NCBI GenBank assembly: GCA_013032095.1
Contig: WQBJ01000004.1
Location: 1 to 64,000, forward strand
Reading direction: 5' to 3'
Length of the DNA stretch: 64,000 bases
Origin: Ruegeria atlantica
GTDB taxonomy: Bacteria > Pseudomonadota > Alphaproteobacteria > Rhodobacterales > Rhodobacteraceae
The notes beneath the pieces are model-generated. The model made no database searches, had not been told where the DNA came from, and was given only the letters and a program-made list of their open reading frames with translations. Made by a program: the position numbers and the translations under genes. Positions 27,271 to 36,879 of this stretch are shown in pieces. How positions within the stretch are numbered: position 1 is the stretch's first letter; each line of letters starts with the position of its first letter.

Positions 27271-28479
27271 ATGGCAAATCGTATGTCTTTGGGAGAATTT
27301 ATCGCACTCATCGCAATGATGTTTGCGACGATTGCGTTTTCCATCGACTCGATGCTGCCTGCCCTGCCCGAAATAGGCGCGCAGCTTAGCCCCGATGACA
27401 TCAACCGGGCACAACTGATCCTAACTTCTTTTGTGCTGGGCATGGGTATCGGAACATTCTTCGTAGGCCCAATCTCTGACGCGTTCGGGCGCAAACCGGT
27501 GATCTACGTTGGCTCGGCACTCTACATCGTGTCTGCCGCCGTAGCCTGGGCCAGTTCTTCGCTGGAGTTGCTGCTAATCGCGCGGGTGGTTCAGGGTGTC
27601 GGCTGCGCCGCACCGCGCGTGGTTGCGATGGCCATTATCCGTGATTTGTATTCGGGGCGCGAAATGGCCCGGATCGTTTCCATCGCCATGATGATCTTTA
27701 CTCTGGTGCCCGCCGTAGCACCGATGTTGGGTGCGGGCATGATCGCCGTCGCAGGCTGGCGCGGAATTTTTGTGTCATTCATCCTCTTCTCTGTCATCAC
27801 CGTGATCTGGATGGGTCTGCGCCTGCCGGAATCTTTGAAGCCCGAGAACCGCCGACCGCTGCGCCTGCCCTTGATGGCCTCGGCCGCGCGCGAGATGTTC
27901 AACCATCCGACCGTACGCGTATCCATCTTTGTGCAGACGCTGTGTCTAGGAATGCTGTTCACCACGTTGACCATGGTGCAGCCGGTCTATGACGTGATCC
28001 ATGACAGCGCCGACAGCTTCCCTTTCTGGTTCGGCTTTGTGGCCCTGATGGCAGGCTCGGCCAGCCTGCTGAATGCAGCCCTGGTCATCCGTGTCGGCAT
28101 GCGCCGGTTGGTGACATGGGCCTTGGGAGCGCAAATCGTCATCACCGCAGGTGTAATCGCGCTGAACATGGTGCCGTTGTCACCCAACCTGTCGTTCGCG
28201 GTTTTCGTTTTCTGGCAGACCTCGATCTTCTTTATGGCGGGTATGACGATGGGCAACCTGAACGCCATCGCGATGGAGCCGATGGGACACATTGCCGGTA
28301 TGGCAGCGTCGGTCATCGGTGCATTCTCGACCGTGTTGGCGGCCGCCATCGCAGCGCCTATCGGGCTATTGTTCGATGGTACTCTGACGCCTCTGACCAC
28401 CGGCATTCTGGTCATGAGCCTGACCGGATTCGGATTGATGCTTCATATGGGCCGTATCGAAAACAGAGTACCCGCCTGA
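27271..28479 (+). CDS. MFS multidrug efflux transporter (Bcr/CflA type)
   Basis: 402 residues with 12 membrane helices. DHA1-type motifs are visible: the N-terminal TIAFSIDSMLPALPEIG, motif A GPISDAFGRKPVI between helices 2 and 3, motif B-like ARVVQGVGCAAPRVVAMAII, and the proline-rich motif C region TLVPAVAPMLGAGM in helix 5. It would export drugs or small metabolites by proton antiport at the inner membrane. A strong ribosome site (AGGAGG) precedes the ATG. Confidence 0.93.
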   Translation: MANRMSLGEFIALIAMMFATIAFSIDSMLPALPEIGAQLSPDDINRAQLILTSFVLGMGIGTFFVGPISDAFGRKPVIYVGSALYIVSAAVAWASSSLELLLIARVVQGVGCAAPRVVAMAIIRDLYSGREMARIVSIAMMIFTLVPAVAPMLGAGMIAVAGWRGIFVSFILFSVITVIWMGLRLPESLKPENRRPLRLPLMASAAREMFNHPTVRVSIFVQTLCLGMLFTTLTMVQPVYDVIHDSADSFPFWFGFVALMAGSASLLNAALVIRVGMRRLVTWALGAQIVITAGVIALNMVPLSPNLSFAVFVFWQTSIFFMAGMTMGNLNAIAMEPMGHIAGMAASVIGAFSTVLAAAIAAPIGLLFDGTLTPLTTGILVMSLTGFGLMLHMGRIENRVPA

Positions 28480-28536
28480 TCTGTGCAGCCTGCGCGAATC
28501 CCGCTAACCTCCCCTTGATCCTAGGGGAGATTTTCA

Positions 28537-30201
28537 ATGAGCGATTATTACGATCTGGGCACGCATTCCTGTCCGGTCAGCACGTCCCTGGCCGAAGCAC
28601 AGCTATGGTTTGATCGCGGTCTGGCCTGGACCTATGGCTATAACCATGAAGAGGCCGTTGTCTGTTTCCAGCGCGCGGCCGAGCACGACCCGAACTGCGC
28701 CATGGCCTATTGGGGTATCGCTTATGCGGCGGGTCCAAATTACAATCTACCCTGGGATTTGCGCGACGAAAACGGCCAGCAGAAGGCGCTTGCGCAGGCC
28801 TATGACGCGACCCAACAGGCGCTGGCATTGCTGGACACATGCACTCCGGTCGAAAAGGCTCTGATCCGCGCCCTGCCCGCACGCTATCCTCAGCGCGACC
28901 CGATTCCGGAGATGCACAATTGGGATCACGATTTCGCCGACGCCATGCGTGCTGCCTTTGCCGAGCATCCTGATCAACTGGACCTACGCACCATCTATGT
29001 TGAGGCGCTGCTCAACCTCACTCCCTGGCAGATGTGGGACCTCAAAACCGGCAAGCCCGCAGAAGGTGCCGCCACGCTTGAGGCGCAGAAGGTGCTAGAG
29101 GATGCGATGGCCAATGACCCGTCCGCCATGTCCCACCCCGGCCTGCTGCACCTTTACGTTCACCTGATGGAGATGTCGCCGACCCCGGAAAAGGCGCTGA
29201 AAGCCGGGGATGTTTTACGCTCGTTGGTTCCCGATGCGGGTCATCTGGTGCATATGCCAACCCATATCGACGTTCTGTGCGGCCACTATCACAATGTCTT
29301 GTACTGGAACGAAAAAGCCACTGAGGCCGACCTGAAGTATTATGAGCGCGAAGGCGCGTTCAACATTTACACCGGCTATCGTCAGCACAATTACCACTTC
29401 GCCATCTACGGAGCGTTATTTTTGGGCCAGATGGAACCTGCCCTACGCGCCAATCAGGGCCTGTGGGATACTACACCTGAAAAGATGCTGCGCATCGAAA
29501 GCCCGCCCATGGCGGATTACTTCGAAAGCTATATGTCCATGGGCCCACATATTCTCATTCGCTTTGGCCGGTGGGAGGAAGCCAAAGCGTTGGAATTGCC
29601 TGCCGACCCCGACCTCTACCGCACGCTGACTGCAACCATCCACTATGCCCGCGCCATCGCCCATGCCGCGACCGGTCAGGTGGCCGAGGCGGAAGCCGAA
29701 GAAAAACTGTTCCTCTCAGCCAAGGCCTGTGTCCCAGAAACCCGGCTGCTGCATAATAACCGCGTCGTAGATCTGCTTGAAATCGCTCGTGAAATGCTAC
29801 GTGGTGAGATTGAGTATCGCAAAGGAAATTTCGACATCGCCTATGCACACCTGCGCCACTCAGTCGAACTGGACGACACTTTGCCCTATGACGAGCCTTG
29901 GGGTTGGATGCAACCTACCCGCCACGCGCTGGGCGCGTTGCTGTTCGAACAAGGGCACGCAACTGAGGCCGAAGCGGTCTACCGTGAGGATCTGGGGTTG
30001 GGTGGAAACCTCAGCCGCGCCTCGATCCACCCCGACAATGTCTGGAGTCTAAAAGGTCTGCATGATTGCCTGAAGGCGCGCGAGGAATCTGTTGAAATCA
30101 TTCAGATTAAACAACGCCTCGACTTGGCGCTTGCTCGTGCTGACCGGGCCGTTGGCGCCTCCTGTTTCTGCGCTCAAGCCGCGATGAGGGCCGCCGAATG
30201 A
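28537..30201 (+). CDS. TPR-repeat protein of the TTC38 type
   Basis: 554 residues, cytosolic. TPR-like helical pairs start at about residue 18 (AEAQLWFDRGLAWTYGYNHE, AVVCFQRAAEHDPNCAMAYW). The conserved central segment HLVHMPTHIDVLCGHYHNVL (His-rich) distinguishes this family, and further TPR units lie in the C-terminal half. The molecular role is not known. A good ribosome site (GGGGAGA) precedes the ATG. Its end overlaps the next gene by 4 nt. Confidence 0.85.
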   Translation: MSDYYDLGTHSCPVSTSLAEAQLWFDRGLAWTYGYNHEEAVVCFQRAAEHDPNCAMAYWGIAYAAGPNYNLPWDLRDENGQQKALAQAYDATQQALALLDTCTPVEKALIRALPARYPQRDPIPEMHNWDHDFADAMRAAFAEHPDQLDLRTIYVEALLNLTPWQMWDLKTGKPAEGAATLEAQKVLEDAMANDPSAMSHPGLLHLYVHLMEMSPTPEKALKAGDVLRSLVPDAGHLVHMPTHIDVLCGHYHNVLYWNEKATEADLKYYEREGAFNIYTGYRQHNYHFAIYGALFLGQMEPALRANQGLWDTTPEKMLRIESPPMADYFESYMSMGPHILIRFGRWEEAKALELPADPDLYRTLTATIHYARAIAHAATGQVAEAEAEEKLFLSAKACVPETRLLHNNRVVDLLEIAREMLRGEIEYRKGNFDIAYAHLRHSVELDDTLPYDEPWGWMQPTRHALGALLFEQGHATEAEAVYREDLGLGGNLSRASIHPDNVWSLKGLHDCLKAREESVEIIQIKQRLDLALARADRAVGASCFCAQAAMRAAE

Positions 30202-30872
30202 GATATGCCTTTCTTCTGGTCGCGCTTCTTTGCGGCCCTGCCTTTGCCGACCGCCAAACCTTCCCGCCGGTCGACGAAGCCGCTGACGATCCGTCATTGG
30301 TGGCCTTTCGCGACGCGTTGCTGGCCCAAGTGGCCGCAAGGGACATTGAAGCCGTTGTTGCATCGGCCTGCCCCGATATCTACCTTAGTCATGGCGGAGA
30401 AGGCGGCCCCGCAGAGCTGCGAGCCAATCTGATCCTCGACCCCGAGACTTTGTCAGAAGAATATCGCGACGACGCGGATGCGACGCGGGAACAATACTGG
30501 ACCGATCTGGAGAACACCCTGTCTCAGCCCGGCTATTTCGATGAGGAAGGCGAGTTCTGGATGCCGCATCAATGGCAGATCACCCTACCCGCCTCACTGG
30601 ATCCGAGCCTGGCTTTTTTTGTGACAGGTCAGGATGTATCACTGCGCCAGCAACCAATTCGAGGCGCACCGATTCTGGGACTGATTAGCCACGAAGTCGT
30701 AATCATCCGTACGTTTCAGGACGCGGCTGAGTACCAACGCGTGCTGTTGACCGACGGAACCCAGGGCTACATGCACCGGGATTTCCTGTGGCCCATGACC
30801 GGCCACCGTGCCGCGATTGTGAAATCGGATTCGGGCAACTGGCAGCTATGTACTTTTGTTAGCGGGGACTAA
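30198..30872 (+). CDS. Secreted SH3-like domain protein
   Basis: 224 residues. Signal peptide at 1-17 (MRYAFLLVALLCGPAFA). An N-terminal helical domain (about 30-115) is followed by a bacterial SH3-like segment (about 143-200: FFVTGQDVSLRQQPI, GAPILGLISHEVVIIR, DGTQGYMHRDFLWP). Such domains usually bind cell-wall or protein ligands in the periplasm. It is translationally coupled to the TPR gene. Its stop overlaps the convergent mfd stop by 4 nt (30869-30872). Confidence 0.78.
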   Translation: MRYAFLLVALLCGPAFADRQTFPPVDEAADDPSLVAFRDALLAQVAARDIEAVVASACPDIYLSHGGEGGPAELRANLILDPETLSEEYRDDADATREQYWTDLENTLSQPGYFDEEGEFWMPHQWQITLPASLDPSLAFFVTGQDVSLRQQPIRGAPILGLISHEVVIIRTFQDAAEYQRVLLTDGTQGYMHRDFLWPMTGHRAAIVKSDSGNWQLCTFVSGD

Positions 30873-33800
30873 GCCTTTGCCTTTTTCTTCTCGGCCATCA
30901 GCTTCTCGGCAAGATCGCGGGCAATGGCAAAGGCCCCTTTGATCTTGTCGCTGTCCTTTTTCCAGTCGCGTCGCACAACGATCTTGTTGTCTTTGACCTT
31001 GGCCAACCCTCGCTGGTTCTGGATGAATTCAACCAGCCCCTGAGGTGAGGCGAATTTATCGTTGTGGAACTGGATCGTGGCGCCCTTCGGCCCGCCGTCC
31101 AGCTTGGCAATCCCTGCCCGTTTGCACATCGCCTTGATGCGTACGACCAACATCAGCATGTTCACCTCTTTCGGAAGTTTGCCGAAGCGGTCGATCAACT
31201 CGGCAGCAAAGCCTTCCAACTCAACCTTGGTTGAGAGTGAAGAGAGTCGGCGGTAAAGGCCCAGACGCACATCCAGATCGGGCACGTAATCCTCGGGTAT
31301 CAGAACCGGGACTCCCAGATTGATCTGCGGCGCCCATTGATCATCCGCATCCGAAAGACCTTCCATTTCCCCGGCTTTGATCTTCGCAATCGCCTCTTCC
31401 AGCATCGACTGGTAGAGTTCATAGCCCACGTCGCGCATCTGTCCGGATTGTTCCTCACCCAGCAGATTGCCTGCGCCGCGAATATCCAAATCCTGAGACG
31501 CCAGAGTAAACCCGGCGCCGAGCGTATCCAGCGAGCCCAGAACGCGCAGGCGTTTCTCGGCCGTAGCGGTCAGTTTCTGGCGGGGTTTCGTTGTCAGGTA
31601 GGCATAGGCGCGGGTTTTCGAGCGCCCCACCCGGCCGCGAATTTGATACAGCTGCGCCAATCCGAACATATCCGCCCGGTGCACGACCATCGTGTTTGCT
31701 GTCGGTATATCCAGTCCGCTTTCAACAATCGTCGTCGCCAGCAACACATCGTATTTGCCGTCATAGAAAGCGTTCATTCGGTCATCAAGTTCGCCCGCCG
31801 CCATCTGGCCATGCGCCACGACATAGGTGAGTTCCGGCAGTTGCTCTTTTAGGAACTCTTCGATTTCAGGCAGGTCCGAAATACGCGGCACCACATAGAA
31901 ACTCTGCCCGCCACGGTAATGTTCGCGTAACAGTGCCTCGCGGATGGTCACCGCGTCGAACTCACTGACATAGGTGCGGATTGCCAAGCGGTCGATGGGG
32001 GGAGTGCCGATGATCGACAGATCACGCACACCGGTCAGAGACAATTGCAGCGTCCGCGGGATCGGAGTTGCGGTCAACGTCAACACGTGGATGTCCGAGC
32101 GCAATTGTTTCAGACGTTCCTTGTGGCTAACGCCGAAATGCTGCTCCTCGTCGATGACCAGCAGACCCAGGTTATTAAATCGTATCCCCTTGGCCAACAA
32201 CGCATGGGTGCCGATCACGATGTCGACCGTTCCGCGTGCCAGACCGTCGCGTGTCTGTTGCGCCTCTTTCGCGGAGACAAAACGTGAAAGTTGCCGCACC
32301 TCCAGAGGGAAACCCCGGAAACGTTCCTTGAACGATGCCGCGTGTTGGCGGGCCAGCAATGTGGTCGGTGCGACTACCGCCACCTGCACACCCGACATGG
32401 CGGCGACGAAGGCTGCGCGCATTGCAACCTCGGTCTTTCCGAAACCAACATCGCCGCAAATCAACCGGTCCATCGGCGCGCCGGAGTGCATGTCTTCCAT
32501 GACTTCGGAAATGGCGCGCAATTGATCTTCTGTCTCCTGATACGGGAACCGAGCGCTGAATTCCTCCCACGCGTGCGGCGGTGGATCCATGACCGGAGCC
32601 TTGCGCAACGCGCGTTCGGCGGCGATCCGGATCAACCGGTCGGCCATCTCGCGGATGCGCTCTTTCAGCTTGGCCTTCTTGGCCTGCCATGCGCCTCCAC
32701 CCAAACGGTCCAGCAAACCTTCGTCATGACCGTATTTGGACAGAAGTTCGATGTTTTCGACAGGCAGGTACAGTTTGGCCTTTTCAGCATACTCCAACAG
32801 CAAGCATTCATGGGCCGCACCGGCGGCGGTGACCACTTCCATCCCCAGATAGCGGCCAATGCCATGATCAACATGCACCACCAGATCACCGGGGCTGAGC
32901 GACTGTGTCTCGGTCAGGAAGTTCTCAGCCTTGCGACGTTTCTTAGGTTGGCGGATAAGCCGGTCGCCCAAAACGTCCTGTTCGGCAATGACAGTCAGAT
33001 CGGGCGTTTCGAACCCGTGTTCCAATGCCCACACGGCCAGATGCAAACCGCGCTTCCCAATACGGGTACCATGGGTAACAGGGATCGCCTCGGCCAGACC
33101 TTCATCCTCGATCAACCCCGTCAGACGCTCGCGCGCACCTTCAGAATAAGAGGCGATCAGAACAGGCCCCTTGGCCAGCTTGTCGGTGATATGGCTGGCG
33201 AGCGCGCCAAATAGGCTGATACTTTCCTGCTGGCGTTCTGGGGCAAAGTTCCGCCCTATCCGACCTCCCGCGTCGATCACGCCGGGGCCGCTCGCCTGCG
33301 GCAGAGGGCTGAACTGCATCACCCGTCGTTCGCCCACGGCCCGCTCCCAAGCGGTATCGTCTAGATACAACAGGCCTGGCGGCGTCGGCTTATAAACCGT
33401 ATCCATTCGAGAACGGTTTTCCAGCGCCAACCGGCGGGTTTCATACTGATCCTCAATCGATTCCCATCGGGCCAGGCGCGCAGGCGTGACCTGATCGTCC
33501 AATGAAATCGTGGCCCCCGGCAAATAGTCGAACAGGGTTTCCAGTTTCTCGTGGAAGAACGGCAGCCAATGCTCGACCCCTTGGTGTTTGCGGCCCGCGC
33601 TGACTGCCTCGTAAAGAGGGTCGTCCGTGCCCGCAGCACCGAATTCGATACGGTAGTTCTGGCGAAACCGGGTGATGGCGGCCTCGTCCAGAATGACCTC
33701 GGAGACAGGGGCCAGCTCAACCACCTCCAACTTCTCGGTTGTGCGTTGCGACACCGGATCGAAACGGCGAGCACCGTCCAATACGTCACCGAACAAGTCG

Positions 33801-34324
33801 AGCCGAACCGGGCCGGATTCTCCCGGTGGAAAGATGTCGATGATGCCGCCCCGGATGGCATAGTCTCCGGGTTCCATCACAGTGGGGCTTTGAGTGAACC
33901 CCATGCGTACAAGAAAATTCCGCAAGGCCGTTTCATCGACACGGTGATCAACGCGCGCAGTGAAGGCCGCCTCGCGCAACACGTCGCGCGCAGGTACGCG
34001 CTGGGTCGCCGCGTTCAGCGTAGTCAGCAGCACGAACCGTTCGGGCATCTGGTGCACCAGCGCGGCCAAGGTCGCCACTCGAGCGGCAGCGATATCGGCA
34101 TTGGGCGACACCCGGTCGTAAGGCAGACAATCCCACCCCGGAAAGACAAACACCGGCATGTCCGGCGCAAAGAAGGCAAGCGCAGCGCGCATCGCCTCCA
34201 TCCGCTTGTCGTCCCGCGCGACGTGGCAGACCGGCCCGCCTGACCGAGCGATCTCGTTCAGGACAAGCTGTGCATCAAACCCCTCGGGGGCGCCGCCAAC
34301 CGTTACGTGGTTCGGAGCCGTCAT
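30869..34324 (-). CDS. mfd: Transcription-repair coupling factor
   Basis: 1151 residues, full length. It removes stalled RNA polymerase and recruits UvrA to lesions. Domains in order are UvrB-like N-terminal modules with an R-rich region (about 1-330), the RNA-polymerase-interacting Tudor-like domain (about 480-560, LSPGDLVVHVDHGIGRYLGM), the RecG-like helicase domain with Walker A GDVGFGKTEVAMRAAF and DEEQHFG box II, TATPIPRTLQLSL, motif VI QIRGRVGRS, and the C-terminal TRCF domain. It is a single-gene unit, or leads nothing obvious. Confidence 0.97.
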   Translation of the reverse strand: MTAPNHVTVGGAPEGFDAQLVLNEIARSGGPVCHVARDDKRMEAMRAALAFFAPDMPVFVFPGWDCLPYDRVSPNADIAAARVATLAALVHQMPERFVLLTTLNAATQRVPARDVLREAAFTARVDHRVDETALRNFLVRMGFTQSPTVMEPGDYAIRGGIIDIFPPGESGPVRLDLFGDVLDGARRFDPVSQRTTEKLEVVELAPVSEVILDEAAITRFRQNYRIEFGAAGTDDPLYEAVSAGRKHQGVEHWLPFFHEKLETLFDYLPGATISLDDQVTPARLARWESIEDQYETRRLALENRSRMDTVYKPTPPGLLYLDDTAWERAVGERRVMQFSPLPQASGPGVIDAGGRIGRNFAPERQQESISLFGALASHITDKLAKGPVLIASYSEGARERLTGLIEDEGLAEAIPVTHGTRIGKRGLHLAVWALEHGFETPDLTVIAEQDVLGDRLIRQPKKRRKAENFLTETQSLSPGDLVVHVDHGIGRYLGMEVVTAAGAAHECLLLEYAEKAKLYLPVENIELLSKYGHDEGLLDRLGGGAWQAKKAKLKERIREMADRLIRIAAERALRKAPVMDPPPHAWEEFSARFPYQETEDQLRAISEVMEDMHSGAPMDRLICGDVGFGKTEVAMRAAFVAAMSGVQVAVVAPTTLLARQHAASFKERFRGFPLEVRQLSRFVSAKEAQQTRDGLARGTVDIVIGTHALLAKGIRFNNLGLLVIDEEQHFGVSHKERLKQLRSDIHVLTLTATPIPRTLQLSLTGVRDLSIIGTPPIDRLAIRTYVSEFDAVTIREALLREHYRGGQSFYVVPRISDLPEIEEFLKEQLPELTYVVAHGQMAAGELDDRMNAFYDGKYDVLLATTIVESGLDIPTANTMVVHRADMFGLAQLYQIRGRVGRSKTRAYAYLTTKPRQKLTATAEKRLRVLGSLDTLGAGFTLASQDLDIRGAGNLLGEEQSGQMRDVGYELYQSMLEEAIAKIKAGEMEGLSDADDQWAPQINLGVPVLIPEDYVPDLDVRLGLYRRLSSLSTKVELEGFAAELIDRFGKLPKEVNMLMLVVRIKAMCKRAGIAKLDGGPKGATIQFHNDKFASPQGLVEFIQNQRGLAKVKDNKIVVRRDWKKDSDKIKGAFAIARDLAEKLMAEKKKAKA

Positions 34325-34345
34325 CGTGCTGCCTTTCCGAATTTT

Positions 34346-34870
34346 CTACCCCAGAACACCGATTGAGAAGTTCTGGTACATACCCCAAAGCGATGTGATC
34401 AGGATCGCGATCATGCCGATGATCTGTGTATAGATTCTGCACCTTGTCAGCGTCTTGCCAACGACCTCAAGAGTTCCCTCGCTGTTCTTCAACTTCCGCG
34501 CCGCTGATATGTTAATCAGCATCACCGGGCACAACGGAAACAGCAGCAGAAACACAGCCTGCGCAAACTCGACGCCATAGTAGAACCCAAGCATCGCCAG
34601 ACCGGAGAAGATAAAGCAGCACAGGCCAAGAATGACCAGCCCGGACACATCTACGATGTAGAGCATTCGATTGCCGTTGATCCGGACGATATCCAATAGG
34701 TCACGTTCGCTCTGCCCCCCGGCCCTGCGCGCGCGCACCAAAAGATCATAAGGAACACCCATCGCCCAATGGCTAGCTGATGACCACAGAACGGCCAGCA
34801 TGATCCAGTACCACAGATTCGAGAAGCTGCGCATGTCGATGATTTCGAATAGCGAAGAGTATAAGTCCAA
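34346..34870 (-). CDS. Hypothetical membrane protein (Roseobacter-type conserved)
   Basis: 174 residues with four likely membrane helices (about 19-38, 72-92, 95-118, 148-170). The motif MRSFSNLWYWIMLAVLWSSA and a polar loop with YDLLVRARRAGGQSERDL are what I recall from Roseobacter proteins often labelled SufBCD component, a label without visible support. A TTG start at 34870 has AAGGG 7 nt upstream and keeps the conserved DLYSSLFEIID leader. An ATG at 34834 is the alternative. It lies 21 nt upstream of mfd on the same strand. Confidence 0.7.
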   Translation of the reverse strand: MDLYSSLFEIIDMRSFSNLWYWIMLAVLWSSASHWAMGVPYDLLVRARRAGGQSERDLLDIVRINGNRMLYIVDVSGLVILGLCCFIFSGLAMLGFYYGVEFAQAVFLLLFPLCPVMLINISAARKLKNSEGTLEVVGKTLTRCRIYTQIIGMIAILITSLWGMYQNFSIGVLG

Positions 34871-34989
34871 GCGTCAGCCCTTTGTTCTCAGTCCTGTGGG
34901 GCTTTTTCGCACCGGCGCGTCCATCCTTACCCTTGAGACTACGAGGAATTCATGCCACCCAATGCGGAAATATTCAAGGAGAGCGCGAC

Positions 34990-35988
34990 ATGAAACCGAC
35001 TATCGCCCCCTATCCCCTGACCCGTTTTCGCAGGGCGCGCAAATCGCAGGCCGTGCGAGGGCTTGTCCGGGAAAACACGCTCACCACAGATGATCTGATC
35101 TGGCCTATTTTTGTGCGTGATGGCGAAGGAATTGAAGAACCCGTGCCTTCGATGCCCGGCGTTGTTCGCCGTTCGGTCGACCTGATCTCCAAAGCGGCAG
35201 TTGAGGCGCAGGCCTTGGGAATTCCGGCGATTTGCATCTTTCCCTATACTGATCCCAGCTTGAAAACCGAAGATTGCGCCGAGGCGTGGAACCCTGACAA
35301 TCTGTCGAACCGGGCCATTCGCGCGATCAAGGCTGCGGCTCCGGACATTGCGGTGATGACCGACGTGGCGCTGGACCCCTACAACATCAATGGTCACGAC
35401 GGCTATGTCGTCGATGGCGAGATTGTGAACGACCAGACGGTAGAGGCGCTGGTGAAAATGACGCTAGCGCAGGCCGATGCCGGAGCAGATATCATCGGTC
35501 CCTCTGACATGATGGACGGTCGGATCGGAGAATTGCGCCGCGCGCTGGAAGCCGCGGGACATCACAACGTGATGATCCTCAGCTATGCTGCAAAATACGC
35601 CAGCGCCTTTTACGGGCCGTTCCGCGATGCGGTGGGCGCTTCGGGCGCGCTGACAGGCGACAAAATGACCTATCAGATGGATCCGGCCAATTCGAACGAG
35701 GCCTTGCGCCTTATCGAACGCGATCTGACAGAAGGCGCCGACATGGTCATGATCAAGCCAGGCATGCCCTATCTGGACATCTGTCGCCGAGTGAAAGACG
35801 CTTTTGGCGCGCCGACCTACGCCTATCAGGTCTCAGGTGAATACGCGATGATCCAGGCGGCGGCGCAAAACGGTTGGATTGACGGCGAGAAAGTGATGTT
35901 GGAAAGCCTGCTGGCCTTCAAGCGCGCAGGCTGTGACGGCATCCTGACCTACTTTGCCCCAGAGGTCGCGCGTACTCTTCAGGGCTAA
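34990..35988 (+). CDS. hemB: Delta-aminolevulinic acid dehydratase (porphobilinogen synthase)
   Basis: 332 residues. It condenses two 5-aminolevulinate molecules to porphobilinogen. Schiff-base lysines are visible in SYAAKYASAFYGPFR and VMIKPGMPYLD. The metal region reads DVALDPYNINGHDG, with Asp/Ala where zinc enzymes have cysteines, so it belongs to the magnesium/potassium or metal-independent class known from alphaproteobacteria. I start at the ATG at 34990, preceded by AAGGAG. The longer frame from 34882 has no ribosome site and an atypical leader. Confidence 0.96.
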   Translation: MKPTIAPYPLTRFRRARKSQAVRGLVRENTLTTDDLIWPIFVRDGEGIEEPVPSMPGVVRRSVDLISKAAVEAQALGIPAICIFPYTDPSLKTEDCAEAWNPDNLSNRAIRAIKAAAPDIAVMTDVALDPYNINGHDGYVVDGEIVNDQTVEALVKMTLAQADAGADIIGPSDMMDGRIGELRRALEAAGHHNVMILSYAAKYASAFYGPFRDAVGASGALTGDKMTYQMDPANSNEALRLIERDLTEGADMVMIKPGMPYLDICRRVKDAFGAPTYAYQVSGEYAMIQAAAQNGWIDGEKVMLESLLAFKRAGCDGILTYFAPEVARTLQG

Positions 35989-36128
35989 AACCTCAAATTG
36001 TCGCGGTTTTTCGCCGATTGTGATGTTTGGCCCCACAGCTTTCCCGTGACACACAGACGCAATCGGCGTATTCTCGCACATAAGATCGGGAACACCCGGC
36101 AAATCAGGCAGTTATACAGAGAAAAAAC

Positions 36129-36704
36129 ATGAGCAGTTCCAATGCACCCCGACTGAGCCGTCGTGGCTTTGCCTTTGGCATGGCCGGATTGACCGTAACC
36201 GCAGCCTGCGGCAATGGTGTTGGCAGTTCCAATGCGGCCAAGATCGACGCCCGCGTTGATGCCACGCTGGCTGAAATGTATGCGAACTACCCCAACACGG
36301 TTGAGATCGCAAACAAGGCCAACGGCATGTTGGTCATGCCCCTGATCACCGACGCCGGATTAATCTTCTTTGGCGGTGCCTATGGCCAGGGCGCGCTGCG
36401 CATTCAGGGCGCAACGGTTGACTACTATTCCGCAATTTCCGGAACCGCCGGCCTGCAAATCGGTGCCCAGCAATATGCGCATGTGTTGTTCTTCATGACA
36501 CAGGACGCGCTGAACGATTTTCGCCGATCCAGCGGATGGACCGCCGGTGCTGATATTGGCTATGTGGTTGATGCGACTGGAAATTCCTTGTCCACTGACA
36601 CCACGACACTGCGCTCGCCAGTGCTGGCGGCAGTATTTGGACAAGCTGGTCTGAAATTCGGCGCCACGATCGAAGGCACTAAATACACGCGGATCATTCC
36701 TTAA
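36129..36704 (+). CDS. Tat-exported SYLF (Ysc84-like) protein, possible lipoprotein
   Basis: 191 residues. A twin-arginine signal (SRRGFAFG, R11-R12) precedes a hydrophobic stretch ending in Cys27. TVTAAC resembles a lipobox with a non-ideal -3 residue, so lipid anchoring is uncertain. The mature part has the SYLF pattern: ANKANGMLVMPLITDAGLIF, GGAYGQGALRI, GLQIGAQQYAHVLFFM, then SSGWTAGADIGYVV and the final GLKFGATIEGTKYTRI. It is the second SYLF protein in the window (with 8153-8848) but uses a different export route. Followed by a terminator. Confidence 0.85.
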   Translation: MSSSNAPRLSRRGFAFGMAGLTVTAACGNGVGSSNAAKIDARVDATLAEMYANYPNTVEIANKANGMLVMPLITDAGLIFFGGAYGQGALRIQGATVDYYSAISGTAGLQIGAQQYAHVLFFMTQDALNDFRRSSGWTAGADIGYVVDATGNSLSTDTTTLRSPVLAAVFGQAGLKFGATIEGTKYTRIIP

Positions 36705-36747
36705 CTTCGGGCTACCACTCCCCCCTCATTGGTCCCCCGCCAGGCGT

Positions 36748-36769
36748 CCCCGCGCGTGGCGGGGTTTTT
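36748..36769 (+). terminator. Rho-independent terminator after the Tat SYLF gene
   Basis: CCCCGC (36748-36753) pairs with GCGGGG (36759-36764) around the loop GCGTG, followed immediately by TTTTT. It sits 44 nt after the SYLF gene stop. Confidence 0.85.
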
Positions 36770-36879
36770 CTCATATAGCTCTGTAAACACGAATATTCCC
36801 GGGCTGTTCCTCTTTCAGTCCTCTCAGCCATCCAGTAATCTCGCCGCAATTCGAATTGGATCGGGATTGTGGGTCACTG

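Noticed and set aside
30869..34324. Long plus-strand open frames inside mfd
   Set aside because: They are antisense to conserved helicase motifs and typical of GC-rich DNA. No ribosome sites or families seen.
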